A DNA stretch of 20,103 nucleotides from an uncultured Bacilli bacterium (GTDB lineage Bacteria > Bacillota_I > Bacilli_A > RF39 > UBA660): the NCBI GenBank assembly GCA_947632255.1, contig CANROL010000005.1:1-20103 (forward strand), in the 5' to 3' direction. The position numbers were made by a program, and so were the translations under genes. Below, piece after piece: positions 13,901 to 20,103 of the stretch. The notes below the pieces were generated by a model. That model worked only from the letters and a program-made list of their open reading frames with translations. It did no database searches and was not told the DNA's origin. Positions within the stretch are counted from its first letter, which is position 1; each line of letters begins with the position of its first letter.

Positions 13901-14858
13901 TTCTAGAACTATTTCTGAAGTTAATGCAATATATAGTCCTGATAGAGTTTTCTATAATAGTTATAGATATAATAGTGAAATTTGGTCAAGTGAATCTGAT
14001 ACTTATTATGATCCTAATAATTCAACGCAAGTTAAAGGTTTGCCAGTTGATTCTGATTCTAAAAGTGGTGCCCATAATTATCATGTATACGTTACTAATT
14101 TAGGGGAATTTTATGATACTGGACAATTAGGTAAGTATTTTAATAGTACTAGTAGTAGTCGAAGTGTATTTGATTTAAAACAATTAGAGTATGATTGCTC
14201 ATATTTAATTAATATTTTATATGATGTTGCTTCTGAATTAGTTTGTGATTATGATGGAACTTGTAATAATAATTGTGTTTCTGATTGTGTTGGACCTAAT
14301 TGTGATGACGATGATTATTGTACTGGAGTTAATTGTGAACATAATTGTGTAGGCGTAGGTTGCTTATATGATAGTGATGTTGGTGTTGCTTATTTTGATA
14401 ATCAAGTATCTCTTAAAAATCTGTTCCCTAATGATACTCAAGCTTATAACTGGAAAAATGATAAAGGTGAATATACCAAAAATATTATTGAAGATAAATA
14501 TGTTAATGGACAACCTGGTGATGATGGGGATTCTGTATTTGAGACTACCCCAGTGTTAAGCGTTACATTGACTCCACAAGCAAGAAGTGAAATTAGAAGA
14601 TATAATAGTGAACAAGAAGGTAATGGTGGTTATTATAATCCAACATTAACTTGTAAATCATTATTGTCTAGTGGTACTGATCGTATAGGTTGTTATAGTA
14701 GTTTTATCACAGATTTAATTAATGGTAACTATTCTGCTGTTGTTAATAATAGTACAATTATTAATAAAAGAAATATTGATAATCCAAGAAATGGCTATTT
14801 TGAAACATGGAATCGTGACGTTAGTGAACTTAATATGATTGGTCCAGCATGGAGATAA
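10995..14858 (+). CDS. Giant Cys-rich secreted surface protein
   Basis: The 1287-aa product has a signal peptide (residues 1-27, ending SKA) and a long extracytoplasmic chain with no C-terminal helix or sorting motif; it ends NMIGPAWR. Cys are clustered at about 491-565 and again at 1084-1123, where nine Cys fall in 40 residues with short CxxxxC spacings. The N-terminal region (about 100-230) faintly recalls thioester-adhesin domains: Cys123 in IFCLQAQ, then AIRAIHFVWGY at 185-195. The Gln expected four residues before the Trp is absent, so an internal thioester is doubtful. The C-terminal module VSLKNLFPN ... SVTLTPQARSEIRRYN resembles, from memory, the ends of other large surface proteins of uncultured gut Bacilli; this is unchecked. 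The gene follows its neighbour by 1 base with no clear ribosome binding site (translational coupling) and precedes the Tad-like motor genes. A role as adhesin or tip component of the exported structure is inference. Confidence 0.8.
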   Translation: MKKLFNYISLFIITVALMLINMNVSKAINIGGPNDCGDLNSQNCRIINGTKIIVNPNGFRSVPELDFTKVTHANRSHETTYPYWRQDVFNWYDSGNNKQEMGYERYFLTSNNPLLFRDKDIFCLQAQLGGGNDDGILLLGAERFLIDPHEGPQNSAYDVAMISALTNTPSTGLSDGDVYQARKMAIRAIHFVWGYDSYPSNDDDGSRFWNDLQFQGFYLYWNNARKWIVNDPTAFNNLQTAVRGKFNINNLSSYKDTIEKHGLCSDNSCANYHYAGTKYNAVDAEAQRYFNEALQAAADYLNNFNNSSKVTRGSQDVSEVVVSGPANNQLLTRDYPIKFTVSNLRDENNNEFVINGIKEEHIPSGVTAEITTIKIGDNELHSDALGTNLIRYFDGSDTEVEIIVKISGYKNDLDCADSQIKFSLDGYYSNTEFGEYGKYTGIVWWIDNINNPGNPDNYQRFLGLIDSNNSNPKNDLVDDLGTFTTSLIEACSCTELLDSCEAGNPDACEDLEDHKENCSCEYLDYVCTNRPSSSDCSQAQNQYGEVCSSCSSTIDTVSTCCSKATDKLLVSSREDDYQDPYTINGVDPDRGIKACFVTAIDNQYHSGNLDDVGIEDQKGNTYTVTKNNYCAISCTEDYQIYLPKAKLTQAGRYFDFNAKIIGTKTCTTNTIRKDQFETDANAAKINLIAKYNEWLGAKETFESLEENPSAISCDYYYDDCGDLSYQICSISGYSHRYTGYDNEGNRNQNRSYTFSSGTYGSVGSHSGFYCTGCQSGDNEVCNTVNGHEDCTCYASCRSGYVFDPENRVCRYTSESGDVTNSYGANSRTCPYYNREYHGCRSHPGYNGDPQDVLNEFDEKVTAAWTAYTIARDAYNEIINEYVSCTSPNEWDTEIKFDPDVTYDYDENKYMELHNPSIGNMSANPTITNSDSYADTYGDWHGKTPEQFSKIECDRSGCTSKEIEIGTDKFSRTISEVNAIYSPDRVFYNSYRYNSEIWSSESDTYYDPNNSTQVKGLPVDSDSKSGAHNYHVYVTNLGEFYDTGQLGKYFNSTSSSRSVFDLKQLEYDCSYLINILYDVASELVCDYDGTCNNNCVSDCVGPNCDDDDYCTGVNCEHNCVGVGCLYDSDVGVAYFDNQVSLKNLFPNDTQAYNWKNDKGEYTKNIIEDKYVNGQPGDDGDSVFETTPVLSVTLTPQARSEIRRYNSEQEGNGGYYNPTLTCKSLLSSGTDRIGCYSSFITDLINGNYSAVVNNSTIINKRNIDNPRNGYFETWNRDVSELNMIGPAWR

Positions 14859-14871
14859 AGGAGGATAGTAT

Positions 14872-15264
14872 ATGTCAAGTTCTTATTGGGGTTATTGGTT
14901 AATAGTATTTGGTGTTGCAATTGTTGGTTTATCAGTAACTGTTAATGATTTAACAACAACTACTACGGAAACTGCTTATAATATAAAAGAAGTTAATGAT
15001 AGAGCTCTTTTAGGGGCTGTTGATTGGGCTTATTATCGTGATTATAATGAACTTAGAATTGTTAAAGAAAAATATGAAGAATTATTTTTAAGATCAATGG
15101 GTTCAATTCAAGGTAATGATACTTTTGAAGTTAATTTTTATGGTATATATGAAGCACCACCTAAAGTAAGTGTTGAAGTTATTACTAAAGGTGGTGGCGA
15201 TACCATTACCGCGAGAAACAGTGCTATTTTGGAAACTTTTGCTCAAGAAAATGGTAGACCTTAG
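14872..15264 (+). CDS. Single-helix pseudopilin- or TadE-like small protein
   Basis: The 130-aa product has one N-terminal hydrophobic helix (WGYWLIVFGVAIVGLSVTV, residues about 6-24). An extracytoplasmic alpha/beta-looking tail follows (AYNIKEVNDRALLGAVDWAYYRDYNELR, then FEVNFYGIYEAPPKVSVEVIT). Helix-first architecture and position before the CpaB-like and CpaF genes fit a TadE/TadF-type minor subunit. There is no clear prepilin-peptidase site (G followed by a Glu at +5) and no Cys, so assignment to TadE proper is not supported by motif. Ribosome binding site AAAGGAGGA at 14857-14865 overlaps the stop of the giant gene, indicating tight co-expression. Confidence 0.7.
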   Translation: MSSSYWGYWLIVFGVAIVGLSVTVNDLTTTTTETAYNIKEVNDRALLGAVDWAYYRDYNELRIVKEKYEELFLRSMGSIQGNDTFEVNFYGIYEAPPKVSVEVITKGGGDTITARNSAILETFAQENGRP

Positions 15265-15284
15265 TTAGAGAATGGAGGATAAAA

Positions 15285-16100
15285 ATGGGAAATATTTTAA
15301 ATACTTTAAAACGATTTTTAGCAAATAAAAATACTGTTACAATACTTGGGGTATTATTAGGAATAATAGTTTTGTTTATTGGGTATAATTACCGAATTAA
15401 ACATGCAGTTGAAACTGTTAGTATTCCATATGCTAAAAAAACTATTGGTTCGGCAAGAGAAATAACTCCAGATGCAGTTGGAACTATGGAAGTTTTGAAA
15501 AAAACTGTAAGTGATAATAAAAATATTATTGCTAATATTGGTCAAGTTTTAAATACAGCAACATCATATTGTGTTTCAGAAAGAACAACTGTACCAACAG
15601 GAAGTTTCTTTTATACAGAACAAGTTAAGCCTTGTAATTTAGTTAATTCTAATCCTATTAAAACAATGGCGGAAGGGTATAAAGTTGTAGCTATTCCTAC
15701 CGATATTTTAAAAACTTTTGGTAATACGATGGTTCCTGGTGATTATATTGATTTATATGCTAAAATGACTTCTGATGATGGAAAATTAATATTTGGGGAA
15801 TTAATATCTAAATTACCAATTATGGATGTTCGAGATAGTAAAGGTGATAGTATTTATTTTGATAGTACTAATAATAATGCGCCGGCTGCTTTATTATTTG
15901 GAGTACCTGAAGACTTATTTTATTTACTATCTGATGCTATATATTTAGGAACTAGTAAAGTTGAATTAATACCGGTTCCAGGTAATGCTGAATACTCTGA
16001 AGAAAAAGGGGAAACAAGAGTATCTAGTCAGTATTTAAAAAATGAAATATTAAAATATACTGTTCAATTACCTGATGAATCAACTCAAGAAGTTTATTAA
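15285..16100 (+). CDS. CpaB/RcpC-like pilus assembly protein
   Basis: The 271-aa product has one membrane helix (about residues 19-37). A SAF-like segment follows (VSIPYAKKTIGSAREITPDAVGTMEV), with KKTIGSAREIT in the place of the usual AxxdIpaGxvIt. The RcpC-type motif AIPTDILKTFGNTMVPGDYIDLYAKM also appears; VxIPVDxxxxxxGxIxPGDxVDV is the pattern in Flp pilus CpaB proteins. In diderms CpaB sits in the periplasm near the secretin; in monoderms it probably links the motor to the cell wall side. Two Cys (TSYCVSE and VKPCNLV) could form a disulfide. GGAGG at 15274-15278 serves ATG 15285. It sits 20 bases after the TadE-like gene and 40 bases before the ATPase gene. Confidence 0.8.
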   Translation: MGNILNTLKRFLANKNTVTILGVLLGIIVLFIGYNYRIKHAVETVSIPYAKKTIGSAREITPDAVGTMEVLKKTVSDNKNIIANIGQVLNTATSYCVSERTTVPTGSFFYTEQVKPCNLVNSNPIKTMAEGYKVVAIPTDILKTFGNTMVPGDYIDLYAKMTSDDGKLIFGELISKLPIMDVRDSKGDSIYFDSTNNNAPAALLFGVPEDLFYLLSDAIYLGTSKVELIPVPGNAEYSEEKGETRVSSQYLKNEILKYTVQLPDESTQEVY

Positions 16101-16140
16101 AAAATAATTAAAAAAAAGAATAAAAAAAGGAGGTGCTTAT

Positions 16141-17235
16141 ATGAATGATGCAATATTTTCTCAAATAGATTTTGGGCCTTTAAAAGAGTTTTTAGATATA
16201 GATGATATAACAGATATATCTTATACTAATGGGGGACAAGTTTGGTTAAAATCATTAACTAAAGGTGTTTATAGAGTTGAAAGACCAGAAATAAATAATG
16301 CTTTAATTGAAAAACTTGCTTTCCAATGTTCAAATGTCATGGGAAAAACATTCAATATGGCACATCCTTTTTTAGATGCTGAAAGTACAGAACTTCGTTT
16401 AAATTTTATTCATGATTCTATTGCGACAAATGGGGTAGCATTAGTTATAAGAAAAACACCAGCGAAGATAAGACTTAATAGGGAAAAATTATTAAATGAA
16501 GAATATGTTCGAGCAGATTTATTAGATTTTTTACTTAATTGTGTCCAAGGACACGCTAATATTATTGTAAGTGGGGAAACTGGTTCAGGTAAAACTGAAC
16601 TTGTTAAATATTTAGCTAGTACAACTAAAGAGAATGAAAAAATTATAACGATTGAAGATACATTAGAGTTACACTTAGATAGAATATTTCCTCATCGCGA
16701 TATAGTAGCGATGAAAACTAATAATATTGCTTCTTATTCCGATGTATTAGTAACATGTATGCGACAAAATCCAATTTGGATATTATTATCCGAGGTTCGT
16801 AGTGCCGAAGCCGTTATGGCTGTACGTAATTCAATATCATCTGGGCACCATATAATATCAACTATTCACTCGGATAAAGCAGCTTTAATTCCGATGCGGA
16901 TGTATAGTTTAATTGAATCAAATATTGATGTTGAACAATTTTTAACTACGATACATCGTTATGTGCAAATAGGAATATATGTTAAAGGTTATATGAGTGA
17001 GAAATTAGGGCGTTTTCAAAGAGAAATTATGGAAATATGTGAATTTTATGTTGATGAAAATAATAAACCATGTGTAAATACTATATATCAAAAAACTTTA
17101 GATGGTAAATTTACTTTAAATAATCCAACTAAATATTTAAGAAGTTATTTAGCTATTCAAGGAGTTAATTTAAAAGAAGATTTATTTAATTTAAATAATA
17201 ATACTAATAATACTGATGAAATAGAAACTTTATAG
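16141..17235 (+). CDS. CpaF/TadA-type secretion ATPase
   Basis: The 364-aa product belongs to the GspE/VirB11 secretion ATPase superfamily, CpaF/TadA branch; it would power subunit export or pilus assembly from the cytoplasmic face. Walker A is GETGSGKT at residues 145-152, with Lys151. The Asp-box region is TIEDTLELHL, followed by an arginine-containing segment VTCMRQNPIWILLSEVR that carries the Walker B glutamate. The His box is SGHHIISTIHSD. N-terminal DDITDISYTNGGQVWLK is the usual N-domain motif (family: ItEImVNgpdxVyve). It is at the short end for CpaF (usually 400 or more), lacking the long N-terminal extension. Ribosome binding site AAAGGAGGT at about 16126-16134 is strong. It is directly followed by TadB- and TadC-like genes, the standard CpaF-TadB-TadC order. 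Confidence 0.92.
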   Translation: MNDAIFSQIDFGPLKEFLDIDDITDISYTNGGQVWLKSLTKGVYRVERPEINNALIEKLAFQCSNVMGKTFNMAHPFLDAESTELRLNFIHDSIATNGVALVIRKTPAKIRLNREKLLNEEYVRADLLDFLLNCVQGHANIIVSGETGSGKTELVKYLASTTKENEKIITIEDTLELHLDRIFPHRDIVAMKTNNIASYSDVLVTCMRQNPIWILLSEVRSAEAVMAVRNSISSGHHIISTIHSDKAALIPMRMYSLIESNIDVEQFLTTIHRYVQIGIYVKGYMSEKLGRFQREIMEICEFYVDENNKPCVNTIYQKTLDGKFTLNNPTKYLRSYLAIQGVNLKEDLFNLNNNTNNTDEIETL

Positions 17236-17250
17236 GGAAGAGGTAAAAGA

Positions 17251-18147
17251 ATGGAACTGGTAATTTTAATTGTTATAGCTTTGTTTGTAATTATTTATCG
17301 TAAAAATAATAATACAGAAGGTTTTTATAATTTTTTAAAAAAACAATATGGAATAATTTATGATAAATATGCTCCTTATAGTTTTAAAACTATAAGTGCT
17401 AAAATGAAGGAATTAAAACAAGAATATACTTTTAAAGATTATATGTTACAAGTTGTTGTAATTGGAGGTATAGCCGCTTCTATTGCTTATTTATATTTTT
17501 ATAATTTAATTGTTGTTATTATATATGCTGGTATAGCGATATTATTTATTCCTTATTTAGCTTGGCTTAGAAGTAAAAGAATTTATAGTGAGTATATATT
17601 TGAACAAATTCAAATATATACCACTAATGTTATAATGGAATTTAATACAACTCAAAGTTTTGTTAAATCACTAGAAGGGGTTAGAGATTCAGGAATTATT
17701 GAAGAACCAGTTTTAGATGATATTAAAACAATGATTGATATGTCATATCAAAATGGGACAATTGATGAATCTATAGAATTTTTTAATCAAAAATATCCTT
17801 ATTATATGGTTAAAAATATGCATCAATTATTCTTACAAATTACTAAAGAAGGTGCTAAAGATTCAGGGGAAGCTTTAGAAAATATGAGTATGGATATAGA
17901 TGCTTTAGTTGAAGGTGTTTATCGAGATCAAATGGATCGTAAACAATTCCATACTAAATTTATTACTTTTGCTTTAGTATTATTTTTGTTAGTTATGGTT
18001 ATGCAATTATTATTAGGTAAAGATAGTTATTTAAAATTGTTAGATATGTGGTATGTACATTTGATACTTCACGCGATAATTATTATTAACTGTTATTTCT
18101 TAATGACAGGGGAAAAATATTATAATGATGATGTGGGGGTAGAATAA
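17251..18147 (+). CDS. TadB-like inner-membrane platform protein
   Basis: The 298-aa product has an N-terminal helix (1-15), a helix pair at about 66-107, a cytoplasmic domain of about 130 residues and two C-terminal helices (about 238-258 and 270-288). This is the layout of T2SSF/TadB proteins, which form with TadC the membrane platform rotated or moved by the ATPase. In the cytoplasmic part, YTTNVIMEFNTTQSFVKSLEGV and LENMSMDIDALVEGVYRDQM correspond to the conserved helical T2SSF region. The ribosome binding site AAGAGG lies at 17238-17243. Its TAA overlaps the ATG of the next gene by one base (TAATG at 18145-18149), so the two platform proteins are translationally coupled. Confidence 0.8.
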   Translation: MELVILIVIALFVIIYRKNNNTEGFYNFLKKQYGIIYDKYAPYSFKTISAKMKELKQEYTFKDYMLQVVVIGGIAASIAYLYFYNLIVVIIYAGIAILFIPYLAWLRSKRIYSEYIFEQIQIYTTNVIMEFNTTQSFVKSLEGVRDSGIIEEPVLDDIKTMIDMSYQNGTIDESIEFFNQKYPYYMVKNMHQLFLQITKEGAKDSGEALENMSMDIDALVEGVYRDQMDRKQFHTKFITFALVLFLLVMVMQLLLGKDSYLKLLDMWYVHLILHAIIIINCYFLMTGEKYYNDDVGVE

Positions 18148-18935
18148 TGCAAATAGAGATGGCTATTGTAGCCGTAGTTATATTTTATATATTTATCCAA
18201 AGTGGTAAAATAAGTTTAGGTAAATTAGTCGCGGATAATGAAATGTATCTAAGAAAATTAAAAGAAAGCGATTATGAATTTTATGTTAAAGCTAAATATG
18301 GTGATAGTGTTAATGCTGATATTTTATTTAATAAAAGAATTCAAAATGCTTTAATAGTTATGTTTGTAGTATTTTGTTTATTACTTAAAAATATGTCTTA
18401 TACTTATGCTTTAGCTTGTTTAGTCGTGGGTTTTGCTTATTTTAAATTAGATTATATTAATTTAAAAAATTATTATAAAAGACATTTACATGAAATTGAT
18501 ACAATGTTGCCTTATTATTTAAAGGGATTAGAAATATTAATTCAACATTATACTGTACCCGTTGCAATGGGTAAATCTTTAGAGGATGCTCCAGAAATAT
18601 TTAAAGATGGATTAAAAGAATTAGTTAATGCCATAAATGCTGGTGATGATACAATTGAACCTTATATGGAATTTGCCAGAAAATATCCTGTTCGAGATTC
18701 AATGAGAATGATGCGGTTATTGTATCGTTTAAGTTTAGGTCGTCAAGAAAGAAAACAAGAACAATTATTAGCATTTTCAAAAACGATTTCTAATTTACAG
18801 CAAAAAGCAAGAGAAACTAAATATAAAAATCGTTTAGAGAAAATGGAAAGTAAAACTATGAGTATGCTTATAACAACTGGGGTTGGTGTAATGGTACTTT
18901 TAGTTTTAGCAGTTTTATTATTAATGAATTCTTAG
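18147..18935 (+). CDS. TadC-like inner-membrane platform protein
   Basis: The 262-aa product is a second T2SSF-type protein with an N-terminal helix, a helix pair at about 68-102, a cytoplasmic helical domain (HEIDTMLPYYLKGLEILIQHYTVPVAMGKSLEDAPEIFKDGLKELV) and a final helix (ITTGVGVMVLLVLAVLLLM). The LPYYLKGLEILI...G.S...A segment matches the TadC/TadB pattern LPdaLdlla...raG.sl..Al. It overlaps the TadB-like gene by one base. An inverted repeat, TTAGACAT at 18932-18939 with ATGTCTAA at 18954-18961, covers its stop codon and lies just ahead of the next promoter. Confidence 0.8.
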   Translation: MQIEMAIVAVVIFYIFIQSGKISLGKLVADNEMYLRKLKESDYEFYVKAKYGDSVNADILFNKRIQNALIVMFVVFCLLLKNMSYTYALACLVVGFAYFKLDYINLKNYYKRHLHEIDTMLPYYLKGLEILIQHYTVPVAMGKSLEDAPEIFKDGLKELVNAINAGDDTIEPYMEFARKYPVRDSMRMMRLLYRLSLGRQERKQEQLLAFSKTISNLQQKARETKYKNRLEKMESKTMSMLITTGVGVMVLLVLAVLLLMNS

Positions 18936-18994
18936 ACATAATTTGACATTTTAATGTCTAAAAACTTGACAATATTTGGAACATGGGTTAGAAT
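18932..18994 (+). promoter_or_regulatory. Strong promoter with adjacent inverted repeat before the small two-helix protein gene
   Basis: TTGACA at 18966-18971 stands 17 bases before TAGAAT at 18989-18994, one of the best promoters in the window. Immediately upstream an 8-bp inverted repeat (TTAGACAT at 18932-18939, ATGTCTAA at 18954-18961) encloses a nested GACATTTTAATGTC (18945-18958). No T-run follows it, so it looks more like an operator than a terminator. It implies separate, probably high-level expression of the following gene. Confidence 0.7.
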
Positions 18995-19026
18995 AAATAT
19001 AGAAAAAAGAAAGCGAGGAAATGTTT

Positions 19027-19422
19027 ATGTTAATAATGGATGCACCACATGTTTGTAGTGATTTATGGGAAGTTTGGCAAATAATAGGTTATGTACTATT
19101 AGTATTTAAAATTGTTATTCCTATAATAATTATTATATTTGGAGCAATTGATCTAGGAAAAGCTGTTGTTGCTAGTAAAGATGATGAAATTAAGAAGTCT
19201 GTTAAATCTTTAGCTATTAGAGCAGTTGCAGGTGTTATAATATTCTTTGTACCTACACTTGTTGGTTTAGTATTTAAAATGGTAGGTAGTTTTAAAGATG
19301 TAAAAACTGAATTTGATGCTTGTTCTTTATGTATTACTAAGCCAGGTAGCTGTTCAGAAGCATCTACTAAATGCGTTGAACAAGGTAAGACTTGGAATAA
19401 AAGTGCAAATACTTGCGAATAA
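19027..19422 (+). CDS. Small two-helix membrane protein with Cys-rich tail, candidate major pilin (VirB2/TrbC-like shape)
   Basis: The 131-aa product has two membrane helices (about 17-42 and 63-85) joined by a short charged loop ASKDDEIKKS. An outside C-terminal tail carries Cys at 99, 102, 109, 116 and 130; Cys10 lies before the first helix. Two helices with a short charged cytoplasmic hairpin is the shape of VirB2/TrbC-type conjugative pilins, but no diagnostic motif is seen. Two ATGs are possible: 19021 is only 2 bases from the GAGG at 19015-19018, whereas 19027 has 8 bases, so 19027 is preferred. It has its own strong promoter and terminator, as expected for an abundant structural subunit. 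Alternatively it is an accessory membrane protein of the Tad-like system. Confidence 0.7.
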   Translation: MLIMDAPHVCSDLWEVWQIIGYVLLVFKIVIPIIIIIFGAIDLGKAVVASKDDEIKKSVKSLAIRAVAGVIIFFVPTLVGLVFKMVGSFKDVKTEFDACSLCITKPGSCSEASTKCVEQGKTWNKSANTCE

Positions 19423-19432
19423 TATAAATTTT

Positions 19433-19463
19433 AAAAACTCAATTTGAGTTTTTTTCTTTTTTA
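19433..19463 (+). terminator. Intrinsic terminator of the small two-helix protein gene
   Basis: AAAAACTCA (19433-19441) pairs with TGAGTTTTT (19445-19453) around a three-base loop and is followed by a T-rich tract. Confidence 0.75.
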
Positions 19464-19518
19464 TTATAATTTATTGTAAATTTTATGTAAACTAGATGAC
19501 TTAAATAGGCTTCTCAAT

Positions 19519-19547
19519 TTGACTATTTATATTATTTATGTTTTAAT
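19519..19547 (+). promoter_or_regulatory. Promoter of the last, truncated gene
   Basis: TTGACT (19519-19524) and TTTAAT (19542-19547) are 17 bases apart; each differs from consensus at one position. The transcript would start about 20 bases before the TTG start codon. Confidence 0.6.
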
Positions 19548-19575
19548 AAATTAACAAGAAGGGAGATGTTATATT

Positions 19576-20103
19576 TTGAAAAAAAATAAAGTAATTTTTA
19601 TAGTAATTGGTGTCTTACTAGTAGTTTTGGTAGGTGTTCTTATTTATTTTTTAGGAAATAGAAAAGTAACCTTAACGGATAAAGAATTAAATAGTTATTT
19701 AGAATATATACCTTCTAATTATATTGATGATGATTCAAATCTTATTTTTTCTCGATCTAAAACAACTATAGATGATGTTAATTATGAAGCTTTAGTGGGA
19801 AATGCTTTAAGATTAAATATTGAAGATAAAACAACTAAAGCAACTAAACAAGTTATAAATAAACTTGTATTAAAAATGTATAATAAAGATGTTTCTAATG
19901 CTAATTTAGCAGATTTTATAACAGATGGTATATATAGTTATGAATTAGTAGATGATGAATATGAAATATATGATTTTACGAATTTTCCAGCATTTATATA
20001 TAGTATGGAAAAATATGAAGCTAATAATAAAGAATTAGTTATATATACTAGAATTGCTCAAATAGATTATCGTTTACCAGATGATAATATTACTTTGTTA
20101 TTA
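19576..20103 (+). CDS. Membrane-anchored extracytoplasmic protein (partial, cut by window edge)
   Basis: An open frame from a TTG at 19576 runs for 176 codons to the window end without a stop. GGGAG at 19561-19565 is the ribosome binding site, 10 bases before the TTG; no ATG is nearby in frame. The product begins with KKNK, one helix at about residues 6-26 (VIFIVIGVLLVVLVGVLIYFL), then a hydrophilic Asp/Asn/Tyr-rich domain predicted outside the membrane. No Cys is seen in the visible part, unlike its neighbours. No family is recognised. It has its own promoter and is separated from the small two-helix gene by a terminator, so membership in the Tad-like cluster is only by position. Confidence 0.65.
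   Translation, partial: MKKNKVIFIVIGVLLVVLVGVLIYFLGNRKVTLTDKELNSYLEYIPSNYIDDDSNLIFSRSKTTIDDVNYEALVGNALRLNIEDKTTKATKQVINKLVLKMYNKDVSNANLADFITDGIYSYELVDDEYEIYDFTNFPAFIYSMEKYEANNKELVIYTRIAQIDYRLPDDNITLLL

Noticed and set aside
14368..14559. Plus-strand 63-aa frame inside the giant Cys-rich gene
   Set aside because: It is a shifted reading of a well-supported coding region with no own ribosome binding site.

Overview
The window is about three-quarters A+T and carries low-GC Gram-positive signatures: strong AAGGAGG-type ribosome binding sites, intrinsic hairpin plus T-tract terminators, a class B sortase, TrmB and a class II LysRS. TGA is used as a stop (for example 753-755), so this is the standard bacterial code and not the Mycoplasma code. 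The best fit is an uncultured Bacilli lineage from the gut (RF39/Erysipelotrichia-like). That placement is inference from gene content and composition.

Region 1 (1-5129) is mostly housekeeping with signs of damage. It holds the tail of an unidentified gene, a stand-alone CinA C-terminal (PncC-like) protein, a Cse60-like small protein that runs directly into a MurJ/YtgP flippase lacking its first helix, a coat-like Tyr/Pro/Asn-rich coiled-coil protein, trmB, and a sortase with a large extra cytoplasmic domain. Two convergent gene pairs end with directly abutting stop codons.

Region 2 (5130-7476) has a secreted protein with a C-terminal NAQTG sorting signal, divergent from the sortase and probably its substrate, followed by lysS.

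Region 3 (7490-8661) is an accessory island between lysS and a carrier gene. It contains a complete type III toxin-antitoxin locus: a -35/-10 promoter, three 38-nt tandem repeats (the antitoxin RNA, each able to form an H-type pseudoknot), an intrinsic terminator, and a ToxN/AbiQ-family endoribonuclease. Immediately downstream is a 366-bp MITE-like element with 15-bp perfect terminal inverted repeats and an abutting 9-bp direct repeat on both sides.

Region 4 (8718-10139) is a YfcC-like multi-pass carrier with its own terminator.

Region 5 (10173 to the end) is a compact Tad-like (type IVc pilus/secretion) gene cluster. After a very good promoter it runs: anchored secreted protein, giant Cys-rich secreted protein (1287 aa), single-helix TadE-like or pseudopilin-like protein, CpaB/RcpC-like, CpaF/TadA ATPase, TadB-like, TadC-like. 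A separately promoted small two-helix protein with a Cys-rich tail and then a membrane-anchored protein cut by the window edge follow. The ATPase and paired TadB/TadC proteins would form the inner-membrane motor, the CpaB-like protein the extracytoplasmic channel part, and the Cys-rich products the exported surface structure. No classical Flp pilin, prepilin peptidase, CpaE/TadZ or TadD is visible here.
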